Shown here piece after piece: positions 48,140 through 59,704 of a stretch of DNA of 64,000 nucleotides (its first letter is position 1; each line of letters opens with the position of its first letter). This DNA comes from Triops longicaudatus (Eukaryota > Arthropoda > Branchiopoda > Notostraca > Triopsidae). A program made the position numbers and the translations under genes. A model generated the notes under the pieces. It searched no databases, was not told where the DNA came from, and saw nothing but the letters and a program-made list of their open reading frames with translations. The DNA lies in assembly GCA_022885665.1 (NCBI GenBank), contig JAGQDJ010000160.1, forward strand, positions 1-64,000. Direction: 5' to 3'.

Positions 48140-50579
48140 ATGTCTGCTAATGGAAGAAGACACGATTTGGCGTTGGAAGAACGCAATAATGGCGTTCCAG
48201 TAACGGATTATGTGGAAACGGTAAGAATATACGAAGTGTATACGTTGTTATTTGCGTATTGTAGAGAGGGTATGTGGGAGAATAATTGTGTCATGAGTCT
48301 GACACCTGGCGCAGGTGCGAAAGGCGGGGCTTTTGAGTTTTTTTGCTGGCTGAGGTGTTTTTGGTACGGTTTCTCTATTATTCGTGCGCGATGTGTTGAA
48401 CCCTGAGGCGTTTTGCGCGACAATTAGAGCTTGTCGAGCAAGTTAACCATGTCTTCGGTTTATCCTTACCCTGAATTGGTAAATTTTGAACTAGATTTAA
48501 TTCTTCGAATTCTTTGTTTGTATTTGAATTTAGTTATTCTAATTTTTGACAATTTCACTTTGCTGTTTTAACGATATTTTATTGCCCATCGCTTTGTTGA
48601 ATTCACCTTTATTCTATGCGAATTTAATTTGTCTATATTTTATATTTTGCTTTGCGTTTTACTTTTCATTCTTAAACCTATTTTTATTTTACTGCTTATT
48701 TTTTTGCATTTTCATAGCACAAACTATATTTATATTTGTGTATTTTCGTAATCAATTAAGTTAATAATTCGAACCGTTTACAACGGCTTATTTTACGACC
48801 AATGTTTAAGTGTTTTTCGTTATGTATGGTTGGGTAATTTGATTCTGTTTTTCTCAGAGTAAACCGGGCTTGGACGCGAACAAATATGCCACCAAGAAAA
48901 CTATTGCGCAAGGAATGCTGGACATTGCCTTATTAACGGCTAATGCATCACAGCTGAAATATGTTTTACAACTCGGCAAACGTCACGAGTTTTATACCAT
49001 CATGATTGGACTTATTGCTACCTCCATTATCTTACAAGTAAGCAGCGTTTTCTTTGCTTTTGATTGCGTTTCCTGTTGCACCTAGCGGAGGCGTTGTGTA
49101 CTAGGTTTGAATCTCGTAACGGTTCTTTCACAAGATTTTGTGTACAGAAAACTGCAGTTTTCGAATCTGTTCATTGAATAAATCTAACAATGAAGCAAAA
49201 TCCTAACAAAAGGAACGAAAATATAACGTCCTGCTTTCTTTTATGTCAAAAATTTGCTTAAAATTCAAGGCTTGGAAGGTAGTTTCAAAAATTCAAAATG
49301 GCGGTTGTTTTGAACGCTATACCAAGCAAAAGGCTTGTACGTATGCTAGGTAACTGCTATTCTAACACCTGAAGTGTCAGGAAGACACAGGTCGATATGG
49401 GGTCAGGGCTACGCTGAAGAAATAACGGCCGTTTCCATAGAAACCTGAAACCAAACAAAGCTTGTGTTGTATAGAATAAAAGACTAGACTATAAGCTCCT
49501 TTTTCCCCATAAGCTAGAACTTTTATACATAAAAAAATTTAAAAACATAAAAAATAACTATGGCCAATTGCAAGAATTAAACAATATATACAAGAATTAA
49601 AATTCAGCTAAGACATGGTTTTTTGTTGATGGTCAGATCGTGGTGGGAATTCTGGCGTTATCCCTGAACTTCATGCGAGATTGTCGGCTTCACTTACGAG
49701 AGTTCGAGACGTCTTCGACTGTCATCAGTTATTTCAATCTGGGATGCGTCTTTATTATTACCATTCTCAACATCTTAATTAGTGCTTTTGACCCTGTATT
49801 AGGCGCAATACTTTAATTTGTAGAACCAAGTCAGTTTTCTGATTTCATATTCAAGTGTATTAGAACAATCAATTAAGACAAAAATATACATCAAATGATT
49901 TCTTTTTTTTATATTGCACTTTTAAAACATTGTTGCAACATTAGAAAGCGATGACAAAATCCTTTCGTTAGGGCTTACACAGCATTTTCGTATTCATCTT
50001 GGCTCCCTGGCGGATTCGGGCTCGTGGCTACCATCCGTGGGCCGAAACCTTGAATCACATCGCAATGGGCGTTACCATGTTCATTCTCTTTGTCGATACT
50101 ATAAAAATGCCTTTTACCATGGACGCAACCTTTCTGAACCAACGCTAAAAACAAAATTTCGCATGACAATCCCTCGGTTTCCGCGTAACTCGAAACTTCC
50201 ATAAGAAAAGCATATGCTATGTGTCCATAACCCCGCGTAACTCGAAGCAAGCCATAAAATCCGTTAAGTATTTAAAAAAAAAATTACCTGCGAGACGAGA
50301 TGTAACGAAAATGCTGTGCAGACTTTACTTCTGTGATATAAAACAAGGTTTCCTTTACATAATCATCTCGTCTCGCAGGTTTTGGTGGGAATCATGTTTT
50401 TGGTCATCGGTGGCATGAATATCAATCACCCGAAACAACAAGTTGCTGCGGACGTTCTCAACGACTTGATCGTCGTGTGCATTTTTGTCATTTCTGTCAT
50501 CAATGTGGTCATCTCCTCTTTCGGTATACAGCACACCGACACCATGCTTTTGTACAATTCGACAACCAAAGCTCCTTAA
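48140..50579 (+). CDS. NINJ: Ninjurin with three alternative terminal exons
   Basis: A small two-pass plasma membrane protein; family members mediate adhesion, and NINJ1 oligomerises to rupture membranes in lytic death. Common exons: 48140-48220 (MSANGRRHDLALEERNNG..., 27 aa) and 48858-49037, holding the family signature YATKKTIAQGMLDIALLTAN, ASQLKYVLQLGKRHEF and the first helix (FYTIMIGLIATSIILQ). From phase 0, three different last exons fit: 49637-49816 (IVVGILALSLNFMRDC...; 146 aa total), 49972-50148 (GLHSIFVFILAPWRIRAR...; 145 aa) and 50379-50579 (VLVGIMFLVIGGMNINHP...; 153 aa). The third is the most canonical (DVLNDLIVVCIFVISVINVV, ISSFGIQHTD). All three are phase-checked with their own stops. 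Poly-A signal AATAAA at 50584-50589. Convergent with SUMF1. Confidence 0.9.
50165..50250 (+). repeat. Dispersed repeat copy 4 (cgcgtaa family)
   Basis: ctcggtttccgcgtaactcgaaacttcc...accccgcgtaactcgaagc, between the second and third alternative exons of ninjurin. Confidence 0.6.
50286..50380 (+). promoter_or_regulatory. 17-bp inverted repeat enclosing ninjurin exon-3c acceptor
   Basis: acctgcgagacgagatg (50286-50302) is the exact reverse complement of catctcgtctcgcaggt (50364-50380), with a 61-nt loop. The AG of the acceptor (50377-50378) and its pyrimidine tract lie in the right arm. Folding in pre-mRNA would bury the splice site. Confidence 0.75.
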
Positions 50580-50779
50580 CACTAATAAACCCATTTGTGT
50601 AATTAATTTTCCTCAAATTTTTATCCATTATAAATTTTAATTTATAAAACATGTGCCTTACAAAACACTCGCACTCATTTAGAAATCTTCCGAAATAAAT
50701 GTAACATAATCACAGTATCAAAACCATTCCTCAAAAAACGAAAATTTAATACAATTCCAAAGTTTTAGTTAAAGTACAG

Positions 50780-52074
50780 TTAATTTTTGGCACAGCGAAA
50801 ACCCAAGTTTCCTGCGGAACTATCGGGCGTGTTTTGACTCCGTGCTGCGCAGCGATAGCGGTAACACGTGTTGCGGTGACACATGTAAGACCCTCCCTTT
50901 TTCACCTTGTCTGTACCTTGTGATGGACCAACCTGATGTGAAATTAAAAACATTTCTTTAATGATTTCTTTACTTCTAAATGATTTTTAACGTGCTTATT
51001 TTTCGAACTTTTTCATGTAGAAAAGTTTTGCGTTTACAGGATTAATTTGAGGTTTAACAGCATGTTCAACTTCCCACCAGTCTTGAGTCCACTCCCAAAC
51101 GTTGCCGACCATATTATGCAAGCCATATGCATTTGGTGCGTATGTATCTACAGGTGCAGTGCCAACATAGCCATCTTCTTCCGTATTGTCCGTTGGAAAC
51201 GCGCCTTGCCATATGTTTGCCCTATTTTAAAACAACGGAAGCGATATTTACTTCTTCTAAGCGATTTTTGGTAATTCGCAACCATTATTACCAATGCTTG
51301 CCTTGCGGGTTTAGTTTGTTGCCCCAGGGGAATAAGCGATCCTTAAGGCCACCTCTACACGCCACTTCCCATTCGGCTTCAGTTGGAAGGCGTTTTCCAT
51401 GAAATTTACAGTAAGCAACAGCGTCGTTCCATGAAACGTGGATCACAGGATGGTTCACTCTTCCTGAAATGACAGAAAGTATCACTTTAAATTTCGAATA
51501 TCTTATTGTTATAAATTTTATCAGTTATAAGTTTCGACTGATGATTATTTAAACCTTCAATAGAGGAATCTAAGCCTTCAGGATGTCTCCACGACGCGCT
51601 TTTCACCGGGAGCCACCAAGGAGCGGCTGCCACCGCTTGGTGGATCGTAGCTTTCACTTCGTCGCTTAATAAAGGCTCGAAGACGAAGGAATCGCCGAAT
51701 TTTTCTGCTTCAGTGACGTAATTGGTGGCTTGGACGAATTTTTCAAAGTCGGCGTTGCTAACTTCATACTTATCGATGTAAAAATCGCGTAATTCAACTT
51801 TTCGTGAAGGACCTTCGCCGTCTGCGACGAAAACGGGAGTGTCAGTACCAATGGTGTACCAGCCTCTTCGAATCAAGGCCATTTGTGATGTAGTTTCCCC
51901 TTCACAGGCTTTATTTGGTGAATTTTCGTCCATTTCGTTGGAAACAAGTAATGAACGCGCCGGATATCTATTGACGGACGCACAATGACCAGCGTCTTCT
52001 GCTGCAATCAGGCTCTGGAAGGCGTGGCATAATAGGATAGTAAATGAAGTACTAAGTACCTTAAACCGTATGCC
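50780..52074 (-). CDS. SUMF1: Formylglycine-generating enzyme (5' exon not found)
   Basis: An ER-lumen enzyme that oxidises the active-site Cys of sulfatases to C-alpha-formylglycine. The coding part begins after an acceptor at 52075 with a hydrophobic, signal-like stretch (STSFTILLCHAFQSLIAA), so the start codon is in an upstream exon I did not identify; Met at 51933 is an internal alternative. Blocks: MALIRRGWYTIGTDTPVF, FYIDKYEVSNADFEKFV, GDSFVFEPLLSDEVKA, PWWLPVKSASWRHPEG, HPVIHVSWNDAVAYC, GKRLPTEAEWEVACRGGL, FPWGNKLNPQGKHWANIWQ, LHNMVGNVWEWTQDWW. The active site is SYMCHRNTCYRYRC, with both catalytic Cys kept, followed by CAARSQNTPDSSAGNLGFRC. About five exons. Convergent with ninjurin. 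Confidence 0.93.
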
Positions 52075-53776
52075 CTACATTCAAGAAAAAAGAATTAAAA
52101 TGTGGATGCAAGTAAATTTAAAACTTTGCATTTATTTAAAATAACCGAAATTAGCGTTTAAAAACGGATATAGGGCAAATAATTACAGGCTTCTCATATG
52201 GCCTATAACTAATGTTGTAGATACATCCATTTTGGAAACCACATTATAATATGTGTGGAATGCCGAGACACTGGTAAACTGTCTACGACAAACGGGTACG
52301 GCATGTATGGTAACTACATGATCATTGTCCCAGGTTTTTATGCACAAGTCTGTATGACTGCCCTAAACCCCATAATTAGCGACTTATCATTCAACACTAT
52401 TAATTCCTAGAGTTAAAAACTTGTAATAAAATGGATTAAATTGCGAGGAAACGTTCAGTAATCACATGATTTGTTCATTCATGTCTCCACTTGCATTGTC
52501 GTACTGTAGGCAATATTACTGGACGATGTGTAACGAACAAATTAAGTTTTAACAGAAAATATTTCACACAAAACGGTAACGTTAAAATCGGAATAATTAC
52601 CATGATAGTTTACGTTATTTTAAATTCACGTGCTTACACATTGCATTGTTGGGAAATGTTTGTTTTGATCGACGTTGCTATTTGCTTCGCATAGATGGGG
52701 CTGAAAGCACAATCTTCCGCTGCCTTGACTAGTTTTGCTCTACAAACCCGACAGAGTAGTAGCTAACGTTATATTTTCACATTTACCCTGCGAGTTAGGC
52801 AAAATTGAGTTTATTCATGCTTTTTCTTTAATTTGCAGGTTAACGAAAGGCCTTCTGACGCTGAACCGTCTATTAGTAGCTACGAGGTATGATCTTCATG
52901 GGCGGGGCGAACGTATTTCACGCGTTCCTTGCTGTTCGTTCTCTGTAGCGGGCTACAAGGTGGGAATAATACTTGTCGCAAAAAAAAGATGCGTAAGCTA
53001 CTCACATATTCAACTGGTTTAAATATATTGATCAGCTTTCATTATAGAAAAAAAATAAAAAAAACTCCAATTCAATGCTAATAACGCAGCTCAACGTGAG
53101 AAGGAAAGAAACGCGAGTGTAATCGTTTTGTGGGCCTACAGTAGCTTCATGCTATTGAATGTGCTCGTACGGAATGAAGCCAGTGTGACTCAAATGCTGC
53201 GTATTCACTGCCGTTTAAACACGCGTTACTTAAAGAAAGTAGAACAATAATCCGTGCTATTCTCCACAGCAAAACATGCTTAGCTGGTAAAACAAACGCA
53301 TCCTAATTTTTAAATTATTTACGACCTTGAAACTTACGTATGTTCTCTACATTTGTGTTCCGCTTCAGAAAAAAAATCGGTTAATATTGAATGTATTCCT
53401 TTTCAGAGTGTATTCTAGAGATTTGTAAGCCTTTTTATCACTATTCTGAAGTTAATCATGAAAACTGTCTTAAACGAGATTTTCTATCGTAGGTTTCCAT
53501 ATCCTTGAGATTTTAAGAAGGTTTTGAATTTTATTGGTGAAATTCATTTTTAATTTCCTTGTTTGTTTTCTTGTTTCAGGATGTTTCTAACACTGTTACC
53601 TATAAGCATGGTTAGATTGATCTTGAGGCCATTTTTATCATTACTACCTTCGGAACGCATAATGTAAGCGTTAAAGAAGAGCCAGTCCAATAAAGCGTAT
53701 ATTTCAATTAAGTAAGCACAATAACCACTACAATGTAGAAAAACGTAACCGAATTTTGGCTAGTTAAATAGCACTA
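52075..53776. other. Intergenic, no supported gene
   Basis: Should contain the missing SUMF1 first exon and the methyltransferase 3' flank. Open frames at 52491-52694 and 52735-53022 lack motifs. Confidence 0.45.
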
Positions 53777-54559
53777 CTATCTCTTTTGGGCAATGAGGAA
53801 ACTGTTTCGAGTGACGCCAGAGAAGCTGCCGTCCTTTCTAAAAACATAAATCTCCGACCGTTCAATAATTTCCGTGGTCAAATATTTTTCAAAATCCACA
53901 ATCCCCTCAAAAGTACCTGTCAGCCTTTGAGCCAAATCTTCCACATCCTTGTACTGCGATTCAACATATGCGTACCCCGAATCTACTATATCAAACCCGA
54001 CGTCTTGTAACAATTCCGCGTACCACAACAAAGATCTGGCGTGCACGCGACTGTAAATCTTCTGGCGGACAATATCAGGCAAGCCGTTGAAGAACAAGTA
54101 ATGAAAATCTCCTTCGTCCGGTCGCATGTTGGGTCCAGAGATGGCAAAGTACCCTCCTGGTACCAAATTTTCGTACACTTTGTGAACAGCGATTCGCAAA
54201 GTCTTTTCTTCAATCCAGTGCAGCACGGTATTGGCAATGGCCAGGTTAAATGCCGAGTACTCGCAATAAGGACCCAGTTCAGCTCCGACGTTGCGAATAA
54301 CTACCTGGTTTAAACCATTCAACTTGGCTCGCTCTTGAAAATATTTAATGCGTTCGGAGTTCGGGTCTAAAGCCAAAACGAGTCCGTTTTCACCAACTAA
54401 TTTGGCCACAATTTCGGTGTTGGTGCCAGTACCACAGCCCACGTCCAGTACTCGCCATCCTTCTTGGATTGGTGTGGGCAACTTGCTAAGTAAGGTCAGG
54501 CAAAATTTGGTTTGGAACACTTTGGACGCATTTTCGTATTTTTCAGCCATAGATGACAT
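53777..54559 (-). CDS. SAM-dependent methyltransferase, JHAMT-like
   Basis: A class I Rossmann-fold methyltransferase (260 aa, single exon). SAM-binding motif I is VLDVGCGTGTNTEIVAKLV (about residues 37-55), motif II has LALDPNSERIKYFQERA, and post-I is FNLAIANTVLHWI. The layout and length (juvenile hormone acid methyltransferases are about 280 aa), and the LHW-type motif followed by the helix LRIAVHKVYENLVPGGYF, resemble the JHAMT group. This pattern is shared by many small methyltransferases, and some arthropods carry many JHAMT-like copies with unknown substrates, so only the class is firm. No signal peptide, so cytosolic. The lack of introns is unusual in this window and could mean a retrocopy origin. 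The first Met (MSSMAEKYENASKVFQTK) is used; a second Met lies at codon 4. Confidence 0.8.
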   Translation of the reverse strand: MSSMAEKYENASKVFQTKFCLTLLSKLPTPIQEGWRVLDVGCGTGTNTEIVAKLVGENGLVLALDPNSERIKYFQERAKLNGLNQVVIRNVGAELGPYCEYSAFNLAIANTVLHWIEEKTLRIAVHKVYENLVPGGYFAISGPNMRPDEGDFHYLFFNGLPDIVRQKIYSRVHARSLLWYAELLQDVGFDIVDSGYAYVESQYKDVEDLAQRLTGTFEGIVDFEKYLTTEIIERSEIYVFRKDGSFSGVTRNSFLIAQKR

Positions 54560-56095
54560 TTTTTCTATAAATCTAGAACAATTAAATTTGTGATTTTAAT
54601 AAAGGCTGAAGTTTTAGGGGAAAATTTGGAAAATTTGCTTGGCAAATTTTTAAACGTACTTAGTTAACTGCAACGAAATTATTGAAATAAATGGTGAAAT
54701 TTTAGATTAATTTAAAGAAATAAAATAATCTAAAATCTAGAAAATTCGCTAGAAATACAATTTTGAAGCGTTCTTACCTTAGATTGCAACGTAGTTACGA
54801 TATATAGAAACACAGGCAGAATTCTGAGCTTTTAACTCTTATAAAGTCGTTCGAAGTTTGAGAAGCTTAACAGTTGGAGTTAAATCTTGGGCACCTTTTA
54901 TACTCTGCGTAGGACAAAGAGAATGCATAAATCTGGTTTAGGAAATTTACACGCTTCCTATGGGTTGGAAGATTTCCAAAACCCCTTCTTTTCAAAGACT
55001 TTCGAACAGAAGCCTTTCTGCATTGCAAATGTATGGAAAGTTGTGTGGGAAATAAAGTCTTGTCTTGCAACTTCAATTTTCGATTCATTTTATGCAGCAT
55101 ACAAAATCCTTGTCTAATTCGTGGAATCCAAACTCGTGAAAACCAAAAAAGAGGTTTGGCTTAAGGGATTGTTAAATGATGTAAACATTCCACGGTTTGT
55201 CAAAGATATTTGTTTTCCTGAAGTTTCAGAGCATTATATTAATTTATAATGTAATAGATTTTCTTTCAATAGTGCGCCCCTGGCGGCTAGAACGTGCAAA
55301 ATCCGCCGTTGGACGCCGACTTCTGGCATGTATACAATGACAAGAAACGCAACATAGTCAAACATTCTTCTTTAAACTATTTTTTGTCTTCTTGAAGTGT
55401 ATTATACCTCGTTGGACAGCCAGGACACCAGTCCATTTAATAATTAACTTGGAACTATCTTTTTTCTGCACGTGAAGTGAAAAATGAAGAGCAAAAAAGT
55501 GCACAAATTGCCCCAATGCGTTTATTTTTGCTCTTAAATATTTTAACTGGAATTAACAGGATCCCTTTCCCTCTTTAGTAACATGAGATTCATCTTTCGA
55601 TCAACATGTTAATTAATATCTATAGCTTTTAATGGGGTTCCGTGCATAAGGACATTCAGCAGTCTCTTCAATATTCAATATATGATTCAAAGGGACATTT
55701 CTGTGAGAAAAAGACATTGAAGCTCGAGTATGGGACTGGTTTTTTACACTGAACATTTCGAACTTGCGAAATTGGCTGCATTTTATGTTTTTCATCAAAG
55801 AGAGTCACCGTATTGTTTGTTTCATACTGTATGGCATTCTGCAAATCGAAAGCGTTTCAAAGGCATTCAAAGACTTATGAGAAATTCAGTGGTAGTTGCA
55901 TAAAACATGTAAGTACTTTTGACAAGTCAAAAATGATACTGTAATGCCTATGACCTAACATGGAAGATTTTTTTTTTGAGAATGCACGCAATGGTGGTTA
56001 TACCTTTTCAGCCTTCTGTTCAGTCTCCTTTAGTTCTTCACAAAACAGTATTTGAGATAGACGTAATCTTTGAAGTAATCAAAATCTTTTAAGTA
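54560..56095. other. Intergenic, divergent methyltransferase/IR promoters
   Basis: AT-rich. No motif-bearing ORF. A GC-richer patch at 55270-55330 is unexplained. Confidence 0.45.
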
Positions 56096-59000
56096 ATGTT
56101 GCTGTTGGTTTTGTCTTTAATAGTGATTGGAGTTAGTGCTATTAACGACAAGAACGAAATTGGTAATATTTGTTTTAGTTTGGTAATTGTTAAAATTAGT
56201 CAAATTTTCTATAATTCTGAATAAATAAGCTTTCAGTGTTGTCCAGCGCTAAACTAAAGAAATTGTAAATATAATTCTAGTAATTTTACATGACAAGACG
56301 TACGCCCAATTCGATCCCATGCATGACTGGATGGGCAAGTTTCAGTTGATGGTACAGGATGTGCAAATTCGCTTTCCCAGGTTGTACATTTCTACAACAA
56401 CTTCGTTGCGAACAAGTATTATCCTTAGTGAAAATATATATGATTACCGTGGAAATCATGCGTAGTTCAAGCGAATTACCGAACACGGAAAATTGCGGGT
56501 TTTATAACTTTATCGAGATGTAAAAGAGGTGGTACGTTAGCTACTGTGGCTACTAAGATGTACCCTGACGTACCCTTGCTCCGAATTGACACCGAGTACT
56601 GCAATGCTTCTAATACAATAATGTTAACTTGGCTAAAGGTATTTAACGACTCAGTTAACGTAACAAAATTCTTGGGCATTGAAGGTATAGGTTTTTTTTA
56701 ATATTTCAGACGGATTTGTCTTGTTTCGTCCACAAGTTCCAAGAATGGGTTTCCAGACTTTTTATTGCAAACAATACTATTCTTAAAAGAAATTACACTA
56801 CATCATTGCAATCGAAAAATTTTGACAATTTTGGGTCGATGTGCAATATCCATAACAGAGCAAGTACTCACTTAGTGGATACGTACCATGGCCAATACCG
56901 CAGAAATATCCTGAACGGACAGAAAATACGTCTCGGAGCCATGCAAGTATAATTTTCTTTCACGGAAGATAATAAAAGTTGTCTAACGGTTCAATTTAAT
57001 ATACTTCCTATAGTCACCAATAACTGTATTGACTTTGAATAAGAGTTCTGGTGAAGTATTGAAATATGAAGGAATTATATTCGACCACATGGAGGCTTTG
57101 GCATTTGCGCTTAACTACACGTAAGTCTGAAATTTAACGCCAAGTTCCCATAGATGACAGATCAGTCTCCTATTCCCTCGTCTAGCCGACTCTGGAAGCT
57201 AATGCAGTAATTTAAGGATTTTTTAAGGCTAGAATTGCGTTACGTAATGAGAATATTGTAAGGTATTGTACCTTCAAAACGTCTTAAACTTTCGAAACAG
57301 TTTCTAAATTAGCTGCCATTAGTAAATTAGCAAATTCAGCAGTGAGAGACCATTGTGTCTAGAAGGCGGGCTGACCTTAAAACAATATTTTTCGTCGCAG
57401 AATTTTCTGTAACTAATATTATCTATGAAAATAGCTTATTGGGTACATTTCCATTTGCATTACCAGAGGCGAAGCAAGTAAAGCTACGTCTAAAAGTCTT
57501 ATGTTAACAACTTTGTCAAATTTATCGTAGTTCGCGGTACACTTCCACGCCGTTCGTGGTTCATTCGAACAAATATATTCCACCTTTCATCGTTTTTTCG
57601 CGATGTTTCCCTGTGATTAAATTTAAGGAGTTGTGTCAATTTAAAGCTACTAATTAGCATTAGGTCGATAACTTATGATTACATGCTTTGATGAACGCAA
57701 CTTGGAACCCTCCTTTGGGATCCTTGAGTTACAAGTACTCTTTAAATGAAGAAATTTGTCATACTTCGGCATTTAGCTATAAAAGCAAATTAGAACTTAC
57801 CAGGAATAATTGTTTATTTTTTAAGCTTCAATATTATTGTGTCACCGGAGTTCACATCAGGTTCCAAATTACCGAATGGCACATGGTCCAGTATTTGTGG
57901 AATGGCTGAGAGACAAGTACGAGTACGATTTGCACGAACCTTATTTATAATGTAATGCTTTATTTTATAAGGAAATCGAGCTTACAGCCATGGCGTACAA
58001 TTTATTTTACAAAAATTCCGAAGTAATTGACTGGATTTACGCCGCTTTCGACAATCCTCACATTTTTGTTACTCCTCTTCCGAAAGTACGCAACAGTTGG
58101 TTGGCTAGTATGCATCCTTACACTTCAGAAGTACCAAAATATTAGCTTTTCTATTTTGAATAATTTTAATTACAAAAACATGCAGGTATGGCTCGTGGTT
58201 GTCGGATCGTTGATTCTCGTATCGGCTGTGAGCTACTACCTGGAAATAATGTTCGCTAAATTGGTACCAGGATCCAGAAAATTCATCGCCTGGCATTCGT
58301 ATTTCTTCTCTCCGTTGGCAGTAATACTCAATCAAGGTTGCATTCGCGATTTCTGCGATATTCGACTCCAATTTTTGATATTTTGATTTTTTTTTCGATA
58401 ATACTCAATCTGTTACTGGGTCTTTTATTTTATTTAGCCTTAATTTAGATTCTTATTTCCCGTCTTGTCTATTTTCGAGTGTTGTCTATAATTTTTAATA
58501 TGAAATAAATAGATCTCGTTAATTAATTCAACAATAATATTCTTATCATTATTATACAGGGCGTTCTGACGTCATCAACCACCATTCGGCAAGAATCTTG
58601 TTGGTCGCTTGGTGTACTTTCGCGGTTATTTTCGTCAATCTGTACACATCCGTGCTAGTCGTATATCTCACGTTTCCTCATATAGATCCGGTTATCCGAA
58701 ACTTTGACGATTTGGCCCAATCTGATGAAATCCGCATGATTTTCGTGAAAAACTCTCCCATCGCGAATTTGTTCTTCGTAAAAATCAAGACTTTCTTCAC
58801 TATTATACAAATCTCACTAAATGATTGCAATATTTTGGACAAATACTAATTTTCTGTCTTATAAATGTTTTGTCTTATACAAGGATCCGTATGCGTTTGG
58901 AAATTTCGCAAAAATCCGAGACAAATCGAAAAATCATCCCGAAGATTTTCTTGCAAGCCGGCTCGAAGTGCTGGACAAAATTGCTGCAACAGAGCGATAC

Positions 59001-59474
59001 ATAGGAGCCGATTCTATGGCGCAAGCTTACGCCGGTTTGGCTCAAGATTACGCTAAACATGGTCGTTGTCGCCACGGCTTGGTCAACAGCGTGTTTTATA
59101 CTGTTCCCAGTACTTACGCCACGCCGAAAGGAAGCCCGTACTGGCATTTCTTTTACATGGGGTAATAAATAGCTCCAAAATCTATTATTTAAAATCGTGA
59201 TTTTTTGTTGAGTTTTAGCTTAGCGAGACTTGTGGAAACGGGCATTTGGCATAAAATGAACCAGAAACTGAAAGTTTCTAGTCCTTGTGTCCATACAACG
59301 ACAGGTATACCGCCCAGTAAAAAACTGGGTTTAGTTGACCTGATGAGTCCGTTCGCGTTTTATGCCATTGGAAACTCTATTGCTGTCATGATTCTTGCGT
59401 TAGAGCTATTGTCACGCAAAAGAACGTCGGTAGTCGTAAGAGATTTTGACGTACATGTGCAGTCGAATACGTAA
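56096..59474 (+). CDS. Ionotropic receptor (iGluR-like chemosensory type)
   Basis: A ligand-gated cation channel of the divergent ionotropic receptor group. Phase-checked 11-exon model (609 aa): 56096-56162, 56281-56448, 56541-56638, 56710-56946, 57014-57120, 57826-57916, 57972-58130, 58186-58336, 58560-58777, 58884-59161, 59219-59474. The signal peptide (MLLLVLSLIVIGVSA) is followed by a short divergent N-terminal domain. S1 ligand lobe: ILNGQKIRLGAMQ...FDHMEALAFALNYT, LPNGTWSSICGMAERQEIEL, then VIDWIYAAFDNPHIFVTPLP. TM1 is VWLVVVGSLILVSAVSYYLE, the pore region WHSYFFSPLAVILNQG, TM3 RILLVAWCTFAVIFVNLYTS, S2 GADSMAQAYAGLAQDY, and TM4 PFAFYAIGNSIAVMILALEL. The usual iGluR SYTANLAAF is replaced by NLYTSVLVVYLTF, as in IRs. 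Joins of exons 2 and 3 are the least certain. Expression in sensory neurons is inferred. Confidence 0.88.
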
Positions 59475-59704
59475 TAGGGTCGAATGCATTTCAACGACTG
59501 TGTTACTCTTGCACTCTAGTGAGATTGGGTTTTATCTGTTTTTTTTTTTATTTCGTAAAAATCTCGTGTATTTCCGTGAATATTACGATGTGACGCCATC
59601 TCCGTGTATATTTATCGCGTAATTTTTATAACTTTTTTAGGAAATTTTGCCCATATATAGTCTGTTATATTTATTTAGCCTCTGATATTTTTCAGTTTGA
59701 GTGT

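Noticed and set aside
49975..50250. 91-aa - strand frame (ends DEYENAV) taken at first as a separate gene
   Set aside because: It is the reverse of ninjurin alternative exon b, whose + strand acceptor, phase and stop fit better.
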